From Oscarella lobularis (taxonomy: Eukaryota > Porifera > Homoscleromorpha > Homosclerophorida > Oscarellidae): 64,000 nt of DNA. Where the stretch lies: NCBI RefSeq assembly GCF_947507565.1, contig NC_089181.1, positions 1,358,536 to 1,422,535 on the forward strand, in the 5' to 3' direction. Numbering within the stretch: position 1 is the first letter of the stretch; every line of letters begins with the position of its first letter. The notes below the pieces were generated by a model. The model saw only the letters and a list, made by a program, of their open reading frames with translations, did no database searches and was not told where the DNA came from. The position numbers and the translations under genes are program-made. This document shows positions 33,715 to 43,711 of the stretch, one piece after another.

Positions 33715-33789
33715 CCGTATGTCCGGGTAGGGTAAACGGTTCTTTGCTTGTTTTTTCTGAAAAGCCGTTTACCCTACCCGGACATACGG
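33715..33789. repeat. Perfect 25-bp inverted repeat between convergent genes
   Basis: Arms 33715-33739 and 33765-33789 (ccgtatgtccgggtagggta... and its exact inverse) are separated by a 25-nt T-rich loop. They lie just after the helicase poly-A signal (ataataaaag) in the gap between the two convergent genes. The hairpin could act in termination or be a small insertion. Confidence 0.85.
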
Positions 33790-34135
33790 ACAGTCGGGCA
33801 TCATAGAAGAAGGAATAATACCTCAGGCAGAAAGTTGTTCCGAGTAAAGATTGATAGATAATTGAACATCGGACCTATTCGAATTACAGTCTAAACTAAA
33901 CTACAAAATCAGCACGACGATGTAGAATTTTTTTCTTGTGGTCATTCACCCAAGTGAAAAACTTTGGTAAGTTTAACTTGCCTAATACGTCGCTAGAGAA
34001 TGAAGGAAAAGAAGAGTGAGCTCTTCCATGTGTGAAGCTAGTTGCTCGTAGTTCATTCAAAGAACGAATCAAAATATCAAAATCTTCCTTTGTGTCTAAC
34101 GTCCCGTGTTGGCCATGGGCCGGTTTGGTATCTGT

Positions 34136-37100
34136 TCAAGACTGAAGACTCTTTTCTAACATTTTCATTATTCCCGCTGATTGGCTACAACGTGAAGATG
34201 CCTTTTCAGTGAGATTTGCTCCTAAGCGTTTAAGAAGCTTTTTGGTAATATTATTTAGGTGCTCAAGATGTAGATCAAGTGGTTTATTTTTTCCCAATTT
34301 TCCTGTGGCATTAACAAAGCGATTCCACTTGAGCTGCTCTGCCTTTCTGGGAGTAAGAGTAAAGCCCAGTCGAGCAGATAGTATAAGACCTTCTAAGGCG
34401 TACTTTGTGTGCCGATAGGCAAAGAAGTGTAGGGTAAAATATTTCCAAACCAAGCAAACCCGTTGGCCGTCTCCTTCGTGAATTGCGTCAGTAAAATTTC
34501 TGTAGAGAAGAGCCATTTTCATGAAAGCCGCTCCATACTCAAAAACATGGTCAGTGCCTCTGACACTGCTTGACTGATCTGCAGGTATTTCTGCTCTGTC
34601 ATGAGTATCAGTGAGATCTTGTTGGTGCTCTTTCAGTTCGTGGCGATTACGGAGACTGGGATGAGAAAACTTTCTTTGACATGACATGATTCGGCATTGG
34701 AACTTTTGGCCAACTTCTCCAGTGTTGTCTTTGAATTCATCAAAACGCCGCTGATCCATTTCCTCAGAAAGAACGTATTTGTCTACAATAACCGTTGCAA
34801 TCGAATTAATATGGTCCTTTGGATTGCTTCCTAGCTGATATGAATCAGTAACTGAACTCAGTTTGAGATGATTCATAGCTGCTGATGTCACGTAAGCATC
34901 GCACACGATAGAAACAAATTCTTCAACGGATGACACATGTTTGGAAACTTTTCGGCTTACGTAAGTGCGGTTGATTAACTTTTGCAACTGATACAAAGTT
35001 CCCTTGTCGTTGACACTACTTTCCTTGTAGAGAATCTGAAACAAAACAGAGAGAAAAGCTACTCCAGCATGCCAGTCCTCTGATTTGCAAATGACGCCCT
35101 GAAGACACTCTGTTGGAGTCCTGCCATCTTGCATCGACAGCTGTGCGTTTCTCCCTCTCTCTGAGGTTAGTTGATCCCCTCCCAGAAATACTTGATGCCC
35201 AACAGGCACGTACTTATGCAAGTGCTGAAGTATTTCTATCATCTGAGAAGCAACGTTTTCATTTTTCAAAATCAAACCTAATGGTACCTAAAAGAGCATG
35301 GTATGTTAATAATCAGGTTATAACATTTTATAGAATTACTTGTTCTGTTTGTTTTCTAGAAAGACTGCTGTACTCGTGAGCAATGTGCCAAGTAACGTCT
35401 TTTTGAAACGGTTTAAACGCCGCAAGCCTCAAGGTCAGAATTCGTTGGACGAGAACAATAAATTGCTGCCTAAGGTCGAAGTGATCCTTTGCTGTCGGCA
35501 AACAATGCGTTGCTTCCAACTGAGAAACTGACCTCTGAGCTTCATCATCAGGTAAGTAATTTCCTAAAACCCCATGTTTTACCGCCATAGCGTTAAACCA
35601 GTGCACAGTTCGTTTCTGGTACTTCACTGTTGACAAGTGGGGAGCGATTTGCAGATCAAGGTTGTCTCCCACAATCTGATAGTCAACAGGAAGTCCAGAA
35701 ACAGCAACGGAAGTTAATACAGGCACAAATGAAGCGTGTACTTCTATTGCATTTTTCCACTCCAATAATTCTTGATCGTAGATTGCACAAATTTCGTCCA
35801 TCTTCCTTAGTACCGAGGTATGAGAAGTGCATATTTTCATCCCTGAAAGTTGCCTGAGGGCTTGTTTTGTACAGCCTTCGTGGTGAAGAAGTCCAATAGA
35901 GGGATGTAAAGCGGACATGTCTTTATCACGACATTTTAAGAGAATGGCTGCTGCAGTGAGAATGCCAATGTCTTTACCTCTTTTAGGTTTCTTCCTCTCT
36001 TGGTGGATTTGTCTTTCGGACGACGCTGCTGTCACTAGAACTTTCATAAGAGTTGGAGCAACAGCAGACAACTCTTCTTCAAACTTTTGGACGGTAAATG
36101 ACCGAAGGTCTTGAGGTCGGCCATGTCGAAGAATAGAACTTTTTTCTTTTTTCTCGGTTAACTCTTTGCATTCATGTGCTATCCCTTGAAAAACTTTATC
36201 ACAAATATCTGCTCCTAAACGGGAATGTTCTAAAACGGTCCGGGCGACTTCACTTCCATCGTGATAGCGAGCAACCGAATTTCCTAATTGAAATAAATGG
36301 GAAGGCAACTGTCTCAGAAGACTGCTACCGTCCGAGTAACGTACAAGAACCTAAATGTCATGTTTAGATAGAGCGGTATATTATATTCGGCGTTTAACTT
36401 CAACTCCTTGAATTTCGGCTATTCCTGTTTCTTGGTAATTTGGATTTGGGTTTGGGAACGAAGGTACCTGCTGTAAACATGAAAGGTACTGAGAACATGC
36501 AATGTTAAGGACCATACCATCCTCTCTGGCTGTTGGGTTGTACAGCTATAAGAGTCGGGTGAAGACAACGTTTTTTTGTGCAAATGGATGAATTTGAGCT
36601 GTAGGGCAAAGACGAATCGGTCCAAAATCTTTTTTGACGTCATCAAAAAGCCTAACAGCTAAATCTTTCGTAACTTGAGAATCCGAAGTGCCTTTCCTTT
36701 GTCTTTTACTCCTTGCTTCCACTCTGCCAGCCTTGACATGAGCAGGAGTCGAAGCAGCACGTTTTTGTCGAGAAGCCTTATTTCTTTCATACGTTCTGAC
36801 TATTTCTTTACACATTTCTTTGGAAGAAGCAGCCTTGGTAACCAGGGTTTTGCAAGAATAGCATATCCGGCTAGACGCAGAAGACACCGCCGGCAGTTTT
36901 GCAGATATAATCCATTCAAGAGTATCTTTGTACGTCTGCAAGCGAAATACGGTTGACTTCAACGCCTGGCAACAGATTCTGCACTCAATAGACGGGGAAG
37001 GGCCACGAACGAATTCTCCGCGAGACAACATCGACTTTATTCGAGATTTCGCTGCGAGAGTTGACCTTACAGAAAGAATTCGCCTTTTGCACGAGTCGCA

Positions 37101-37262
37101 CAATATTTCAGAAGCTAATTCCGGTGATTGTACGCCTAATATCTCTTCGAAAGCCTCTCGCAAATCGTCGTTCCTTTGTATGCTGAACGTTTTGTCGCTC
37201 CGACGACAAGAAACGCCGCACAATCGACATTCGGGTAATTTCGGAAGCGTAGGAGATGCCAT
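34136..37262 (-). CDS. DUF6589-like transposase-type protein with 8-Cys N-terminus
   Basis: Exon 1 (from 37262) encodes two paired-Cys blocks: CRLCGVSC with CDSCKRRI, and CRICCQAL with CYSCKTLV, eight cysteines in all, followed by a basic stretch. Exon 2 (about 36351-35355) holds the DUF6589-type core start: GCTKQALRQLSGMKI, then YQIVGDNLDLQIAPHL and RTVHWFNAMAVKHG. Exon 3 (about 35287-34136) holds VPVGHQVFLGGDQLTSERGR, then a long helical region, FFAYRHTKYALEGLIL, and KNKPLDLHLEHLN near the C-terminus. Acidic residues in VGDN, GGDQ and the final D/E-H-x-N block are candidate metal ligands. The exon 1-2 junction (around 36350-36600) is not resolved. No premature stop is seen in the clear exons. 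Presumed mobilising enzyme of the element. Confidence 0.75.
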
Positions 37263-37339
37263 GAGTTAATTCCAGTGGATACTGAGCTTGCGCGGTGGCC
37301 GAATTCTACGCATAACTTTCCCAATAGTCAGATCACAGC

Positions 37340-37694
37340 TTCGAGCGTCTATATAAGAGACAAAAACCACAAAGCATCGTTGTCGAAGCGGTTCTAGAGA
37401 GCGAAACTTATCTGAAACTGGCCCATTCGAGCAGGTAACTGCGGCGTCCATCGATCGGGCCCCTGGGTGCGTCATCAAAGTCGCGTCATCGGATCGCCTC
37501 GTGGAAAAGCACGTGTTTTATCACGTGACGGGCTTCGACCAATCAGTAGCGTGCAGGAGGAATGTCTAATACTGAAGCGTGATTGGTGCGCCTTGGTCAT
37601 GTGAAGCAGTTGGGTCCAGACTGTGGGTCGTGATGCGAGCGCCCGTATGTGGAGCGCGCGTTAGAGCAACCCACAGTCTGGATCCTCGAGACTA
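37340..37694 (-). repeat. Right TIR of the RecQ-DUF6589 element
   Basis: 355 bp, inverse of the left TIR. Contains TATATA at 37350-37355 facing the DUF6589-like gene, about 90 bp from its ATG. Terminates in ctcgagacta before the target duplication. Confidence 0.85.
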
Positions 37695-38131
37695 GCTCTC
37701 ACCCGGAAATGCAGTGTGCGTTAAAGAAAATTTTGAAATCAGTTACAGCAATCCTGGAAAACGAAGCCGCTGACGGCGACCCTACAGCAATGGGAGTTCT
37801 TCAACAGCTACGAAAGCCTTTTCTACCTTGTGCCTTTTCCTTAACTACTATGAAGCATATTAGAGAAGATGTGTACTTTGGCGGTAACGTGATTTGCCTC
37901 AATGGAAATTATTCAGAAGACGAAAGCAGAAATTTCGAAACAAAAGAAAAATCATACTTATCTAAGCTTATCGATAATATTCAAACGCGATTTCCTCACG
38001 TACACCTAGTCTCCCTCATGGGGAATTTGCTTCATCAAAACAGTGCGAAAGCAACGCCAAACGCAGTAATGGAGCTTGCACGCGAATTCGACGTTGATAA
38101 ATCGATGTTTTGGAACGAATTCCAGTCATAA
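37695..38131 (+). pseudogene. hAT-like transposase, continuation beyond the insertion
   Basis: After the second copy of GCTCTCACC the hAT-like frame resumes (PGNAVCVKEN). A frameshift near 37735 then leads into SVTAILENEAADGDPTAMGV and FSLTTMKHIREDVYF, ending at 38131. The in-frame TGA before the insertion and the frameshift after it show the target was already decaying or decayed afterwards. Confidence 0.7.
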
Positions 38132-38139
38132 TCGTCATT

Positions 38140-39954
38140 TTTCTCTCAACGGCAATTTGCAACACTACACTTCGAAAATGGGTTTGAGCTCGTGGAAGAA
38201 GGCGCGAGGAAGAGGGCGTGATCGCTGGGCAGCATTCTCGCCGGCTTTCGATCGCTGCCACCAGCACCACGACGAGGGACCCTCTGGGCAGAATTGGTGC
38301 TGATCTTCAACCATTTGAGGGCAGCAGGTCGGGTCATGTTCAAACGAATGGCCGGGAGAGGTAGGTTTCTGAGTAATCTAATAGGCAAATAAAAATGTTT
38401 CAAATGAGAAGCTTTCATTTCGACTTGCCTTCTTTTGTAATTGAAAAGGATCAACGCAGTGCTAGAGGGCAGCCATCACGCCCTTCTTCATGTCCTCGAC
38501 ATTTCCCTTATTAGATTTTTATGGCGTAGCCATAGTTCGAACTCAGACTAAAATTGGGTATTATAAAATTGACTAATCAATTATATTATTTACTGATCAA
38601 TGGCGGAATGGGTGAGTCGATTTCGTCCGGCATGATTTCCACCATCATCCATAATGATTTTCTTATTGTTGGTGACCCATGTTCGGAGACGAGAACCCAT
38701 CCTCTTGTGCACGTGACCAACACAATCGAGTTTTCGGACTGGGTGCTCGTCTCCATAGACGCCTTTTACTGCATCATACGAACATGAGTCACCATCGCCG
38801 ATGAACGTACTGTATCTACATCCATGTGAAGCATGAACTGCAACAAAGCAACATTTTTACCTCAATTTATGCTTTTCAATTGAGCGCTTGAAAAGAACTT
38901 CCGCTCCTCCTGTCTCCATGGCCTTTGATGAGCCTTCGTAGCTTCTTCGGCACCTGGTCTTATGATTCTCTAGCCATTGCAGATATTCAGGGCTGTTTTT
39001 GTCGATTCTGAATGACAGAAATATATGAATTTCAAAGACTTTGTTTTTCGGATTACCTGGACTCATCAATTTTCTGACAAGCCTTACAATAGGACGAGAA
39101 AACGTTGAAATCTGTCACGCTTCCTTCGAGAACAACTGCTTGAACGCCGTATAGCGAACTGAATCCTCGCCGAGCCCAGGTGCCATCAAAGGAAATCGCA
39201 GCGTCGACCACGTCATCGTCAGCGGCTCCAATACGACTTCTGTATGTTTTCACAGTTTGTCGAGCCGATTCTTCAAAAACCTATGCAAACACACTCTATA
39301 AAAAGAAATGCAACATTTAGAGCTTTCCTACCCTCCCTAGGAAATCACATAGTCCCTCCAAATGTTGATCCCAGCTGTCGTACAGTGAGGGCGCTGGCAT
39401 GTTCATCACCCCGGCAAGTCGAACGAATCCGGCTCTGTGCGACCCTGTTCCTAACGCTGGGAGAACCGTTCGGCGATACACGTCAAAGCTCTGCCCACGC
39501 GTTCCAGGACGAAGACCAGACGTAAAAAACGGGTGAAACGTGCTGCAGTCATCACAAGACAGAACCATTTTCGACGCAAATCCTTTTCGCTCGCTTTCCT
39601 TTTCGAGCAACGATATTCTGCCTTTTTTGCAACTCCGGCAAACGAGAAACGACGAAATGTCAAGGTTTAGCTGCCGCAAATCAATTAGCCGGTATGTAGG
39701 GGGTGGGTGTTCGATATAGATGTCAGTCCGTCTGCCCCAGGCGCCGGCGATTCTCCGATGCGTGCCCACGAAGAAGGAGCGTTGGCGAGCTTTTTCGCGG
39801 ACGATCCGGTGAGCGACGGTTGCTCTTCTCTTCTTCCGGACGCGACAGCAACTTCCGGTTCGCTTCGCGACGGTCTTGTTACTTCTGTAGCGGCCTTCGC
39901 GTACGACGGAATCCCACGAAAGCCAGCTCGTTTCGATTTTGACAGCCGACCCAT
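38140..39954 (-). pseudogene. Mutator-like transposase gene, copy 1
   Basis: A basic N-terminus starts at 39954 (MGRLSKSKRAGFRGIP) and shifts frame near 39700 into DISSFLVCRSCKKGRISLL, SKMVLSCDDCSTFHPFF and VMNMPAPSLYDSW. These are the paired-Cys and NMP-x-P blocks of Mutator-like transposase domains. Exon near 39053-39253: AISFDGTWARRGFSSLYGV (first acidic residue region) and FSSYCKACQKIDE. Exon near 38857-39010: YLQWLENHKTRC, EGSSKAMETGGAEVLFKRS. The next has STFIGDGDSCSYDAVKG and VGHVHKRMGSRLRTW (about 38650-38830). The last is HQFCPEGPSSWC (about 38160-38305). Introns are short. The frameshift near 39700 is the clearest lesion. Confidence 0.7.
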
Positions 39955-40914
39955 TGCGATCGAAAAAAGAGACGTAGAAGATCAGAAACAGATGCAAAAA
40001 TTTAACGACGCGCGCGCGTTAGGTACAAAAAAACACCATGGAAATCTGGCTTTGAAAGCCACTTTCGGCGTTGGGAACGGCTGAAACGACGAATGGAACT
40101 TCAGCAAGCACAAGCGCGACCAAGAAAACGGGAATTGAACGCTGTTTAGACTTTATCAGAAACGCCTCTCGTAATTACGCGTTTCATTTGGCAGGTTTGC
40201 TGAGTTGCATGACATCAAAATTACGCGGGATCGAAAGGAGAAGGTTTAGAGACTCAGATAAAAAATTATTTTTTCAAATAAGTGTATGCAAAAGCGTGGG
40301 TGTAACCCACTATACCACCTTAAGCGATTCGACATCACTCAGCATGCTGAATCCGTATGAAACTCCGCGAGGGCAGTATACGGTAAGTATGCCCGGTGAA
40401 AATGTTGGATTCGCCTTCTTCTTGTTGCGCATTAGATGATCGATGCTGGTCAGCTTCATACGTACAAAGTCTAATGTAAATGAAAAAGGTATTAGCATTT
40501 GGTGCGTTTTAAAGCAGTCTTACGTACCTTCGAATTTGGGGCCAATTTGGAAAAATTGTTTTCGTTTTGCTGTTTGTATTGACGCATGTCTTCATCGCCA
40601 AAATTTTTATGGCTTGTCGGATCAAACATGATTGGATACCAATGTCATGATTTGAGCCCTAAAATGAGCGTTGCTGAGTAGGATTTCGATGATTTTACGC
40701 AATCTTTTGATTTGAGTTCAGCCCAAGAAACCAACGAAGTTCAGAAAGATTTCAATTACGATGAGAACCAAGAAAATATAATCGCTATCTCTAGTGATCA
40801 ATAAGCTGACAATGATGAAGAGGATCTTCAAGGCTGACGCATTTTAACTAGTGTGTTATTAGGTAGTAAAATGTATTATTATAGCAAGAAAGTAATTTTT
40901 CCCATGTACGTTCA
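39955..40914. other. Intergenic stretch, no recognised gene
   Basis: A plus-strand frame at 40071-40439 is open for 122 codons with no visible domain. The plus-strand frames overlapping 39703-40084 are antisense to the Mutator-like N-terminus. Confidence 0.4.
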
Positions 40915-41527
40915 AAGACTGACAATGTGGCTTAATTAACAATGAAGTAATTAGCAACGCTCTAGAAGTTCTTGCAAAGCAATTTGGCGATAAATGGAAG
41001 GGGTTACAGTTTACCAATACAGTAATGGAACTGCGTGCCGATTCAACGGAACGGGGGAGAAAAACCTGCAGATATTGAATGTTGGAAACGTCCATAAGCG
41101 AAATCAAGTGACAGCTCCGGTAATATAATGCATGGCAAGCTCACTGCAGAATCAGCTTGATTCGCTCTACAAGACAAATTGGAAAAACATACAAATACGC
41201 GTAGCGAAAGGACAACAGCAAGACGGTGGAAGCGACTGCGATCCTTTTACGATAGCTTTTCTCACAGATGTCGCATTCGAAATGACCCGGAAAAGGTCAT
41301 ATACGACCAAGACGCATTGCGTCTGCACCTTGCAAAATGCCTAGAGAATGGGGTTTTTGAACCTTTTCCTCGACAAGTCTCGAGCAAAATTCGAAGAGTA
41401 AGAGTAAGGGCAACGTCGATCAAATTACCTATTTATTGCATCTGTCGGATGCCTGAGAGATTCTCCAAGCGAATGCTGGACTGCGACAGGTGTCATGACT
41501 GGTTTCATGACACGTGTAGGCTATGAG
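40915..41527 (+). pseudogene. Ulp1-like protease / PHD finger fragment
   Basis: Pieces in changing frames read LINNEVISNALEVLAKQFG, IQIRVAKGQQQDGGSDCDPF (the Q-x-GG-x-DC catalytic Cys region of Ulp1/C48 proteases) and TIAFLTDVAFE. They continue with RLHLAKCLENGVFEPFP, then a PHD-type finger IYCICRMPERFSK, LDCDRCHDWFHDTC. Ulp1-PHD fusions of this type are repeated in invertebrate genomes and are generally transposon cargo. The catalytic His region is obscured by frameshifts and an internal stop, so it is inactive. Confidence 0.6.
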
Positions 41528-41812
41528 AAGAAAACTATTCCGCGGCAATTCTTCTGCTCGGCATGCCAATCTAGATTCGCCAGAAAGCTACACATACCGT
41601 AGACGCTGGTTGTTTAGCGCCCACTCTTTGTTAGGCGCCCCTTTCTATTAAGCGTCTGCCGCTTCCTTGGTCGTACCTATCGGTTGTTAAGCGCTTTCTA
41701 TGCTTTTAGTAGGTAGGCGTCGGGGAAGCAGACGAGCCTCGTCGGGGAAGCAGAAAAGTCTCGCTACCATTGCGCAGTGCCAGTTGTCCTCGTGATCGGT
41801 TGAAAGCCTTCG

Positions 41813-42160
41813 ATGTCGACGTCTGAAGCCTCTGCGTCCACAGTCTTGCCTCTAAGCGACTCTGGAAGAAAGAGAAAGAGTTATACGAGAGAGGCTAAAC
41901 TGGCTGTAGTGGAGTATTATGAGAAACACGAAGGCAACATGTACAAAACGTGCCAGAACTTTTCCCTCAACAATCGAACCGTAAGGCGTTGGGTTCATCT
42001 AAAGAGGAGGCTAGAGGAGAGCCGTAAAGGGTAATATTTGAAAAAAGAGCAAATTTCCCGGACGTGGAAGAGCAATTGCACCGGGAATACAGGGACTTAA
42101 GAAAGAAGGGCCATAAAGTAATAATTCTTTTCATACTGAATTTCTCCAAGCAATTCATCT
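41813..42160 (+). pseudogene. Brinker/CENP-B-type HTH, N-terminal transposase fragment
   Basis: ATG 41813 starts a Ser/Thr-rich leader, then RKRKSYTREAKLAVVEYYEK and NNRTVRRWVHLKRRLEE, a Brinker-like helix-turn-helix as found at the N-terminus of Tigger/pogo transposases. After a TAA near 42032 another frame continues as FPDVEEQLHREYRDLRKKGH, the start of the CENP-B-type second HTH. It stops before any catalytic part. Confidence 0.65.
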
Positions 42161-42996
42161 GTAGGTTAAACAGCTAGTTTAGATACTATGACAAGAAACA
42201 GCACTGGAAGTGAAATGGCCTGTGCAGTAGGTAAACAATGCTTAGTGCGTGTGATCTCGCAGGCACGTTTTTTATTTATTCAGGCTGTTATTTCTGCCGG
42301 CGAGACACTCAAGAAGCGAATGCAAAAGTACAAACTTCTTTTTGCGCTGGTAAGTTGGCCCACTCTCGTTCAAATCTGTCTTTTTTAACTGTGTCAATTT
42401 GACTGTCGAAGGGCTCTGCGCCTGTGGGCGCTCGTGTCCAACATGCGTCGTCGCCGGAGGAAGACGAGCTTCCCCTCTTCTCCCGCCACCGACGATCTTG
42501 TCTCTCCTTCTGAGAATTTTACAAAATGCATCACGAAAATCACATCATTGGCTCACCGAGAACTTTGACAACGCGTTCCTGTCCTTCGTTCTCTCGCACA
42601 ATCGCCAGAAATTGATTATAAGACGTTGGTCCTTTTCGCGGCAAAAGTTCTTTGAGAAGCTTGCGCGATTTCTTTTGTCTCGACGAGATCAATGTTGGTT
42701 GCTGCAAATACAGAGATACTGGCGACTAAGGATCAAGCAGACATGCTCGAGCGCTTCGTCAAAAGTCTTTCGAGCAGTGAAATGGATCTCGTCGGATTCA
42801 AAGCGCTCGCAACGACAATCGCGCTCGATCTCTACGCCAGCAAGGCGCTCAGCGACGACAAGCCAAGACGTTGATGTTCCTCTTCAGTAACGAGTTTTTC
42901 GCTGTAGAGACGATCGAGGAGGGGGGTCGGGATCGAGAAATCGGACGAGATCGCTGAATAGGGGTCGCACAATCGATTCCCATCGTTTGTCGATCA
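42161..42996. other. Unassigned, possibly 5' region of a DIRS-type element
   Basis: A plus-strand frame 42692-42874 (EMDLVGFKALATTIALDLYA) is helical but unrecognised. Other frames are short. The stretch leads directly into the Gln-rich region at 43083. Confidence 0.35.
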
Positions 42997-43059
42997 ATGC
43001 GGAAGACATTTGGACAAGCTAAGAGCGGAGAGGCGAGATATGACGGCAACGGCGGCAGT

Positions 43060-43497
43060 GAGAACAATGGGGAAGTCGGGGAGCAGCAGCAGCATCAGCC
43101 GCAGCCGCAGCTGCAGAATTTAAAGCTTGCACAGCTCCTGCAGCAGCAGCAACCGCCGCAGCTGCAGCAACAGCAACAGCAGCCACCACTGCCGCCGCCA
43201 CAACAGCTCGGAGGCTTCCTCCGCCCCGTCTTTTGCAAGGCTTGCACCTCGAGCAGCTGGCGCAGCCTGCAACGCCTCCAGCGGATCTCGAGCCGCTCGC
43301 CGAAGATCCGTCTTGGTTGGAGGCATTCATGCCGCTCGCAAAGAAACCCGTCGCTCGACGCCTCCGGTTTCGCTTGAAGCGTCGCTTGGCGTTGTGCCGG
43401 GACGCATCGTAGCAAAGATCACGGCACGCGAGTATGTTGACCTCTCCAAGCTACTCCCCGATAACGCCGAGATTTTGCGTCGCGATAGCCTCGAACC
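43060..43497 (+). pseudogene. DIRS-type gag-like remnant with CAG-repeat tract
   Basis: A CAG/CCG-rich tract at 43083-43205 gives polyGln or polyAla depending on frame. It is followed by PSWLEAFMPLAKKPVARRLR and then, in another frame, LGVVPGRIVAKITAREYVDL and LSKLLPDNAEIL. The block P-x-P-x-x-V-x-x-I-x-x-x-x-YVD-x-x-x-L-x-x-D is the one I associate with the first ORF upstream of DIRS-type reverse transcriptase/tyrosine recombinase genes in invertebrates. It ends abruptly near 43497, at a GC-rich palindrome (ccaggcctcc...aggcctgg), close to the second RecQ gene. Confidence 0.45.
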
Positions 43498-43711
43498 CAG
43501 GCCTCCCCCTCAAGCGGGGAGAGGCCTGGTACCGAATGAGATCACGTGATTCCCATGCTTTCCACGTGATTACCTAATATGGTATGATCGCGTGTATCCA
43601 ATATAAAGGACACATAGCACCTTCCGCCGATGACTCATATCTGTCGCCTTTCACTTCTCGCGAGTTTTCGGTGGGGCGTTCCTCTTCACGCTCACGCGCA
43701 GTGGAACGTCC

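Larger units (their letters stand above)
30142..37694. mobile_element. 7.55-kb RecQ + DUF6589 transposon (AcademH-like), 9-bp TSD
   Basis: Flanked by perfect 9-bp direct repeats GCTCTCACC (30133-30141 and 37695-37703). Ends are TAGTCTCGAGGATCCAGAC and its inverse. The TIRs are 355 bp: the right is 37340-37694; the left is 30142-30160 plus 31100-31435, being split by a nested 930-bp element and one copy of its target duplication. Arms differ at only a few positions. Inside are a RecQ-like helicase gene (31669-33646, plus) and a DUF6589-like gene (34136-37262, minus), tail to tail. A 9-bp duplication, long TIRs, a helicase and an eight-Cys transposase-like protein agree with what I recall of the AcademH lineage. 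The name is inference; the structure is directly visible. Confidence 0.85.

Noticed and set aside
39703-40084. Two plus-strand frames of 79 and 125 codons
   Set aside because: Antisense to the N-terminal region of the Mutator-like gene.
43019-43377. Poly-Gln, poly-Ala and poly-Cys frames on both strands
   Set aside because: All are alternative readings of one CAG/CCG-rich tract; at most one is part of the gag-like remnant.
43498-43535. GC-rich palindrome ccaggcctcc...aggcctgg as the left terminus of the second RecQ-DUF6589 element
   Set aside because: No inverse copy was found near or beyond 47700, so it cannot be called a TIR.
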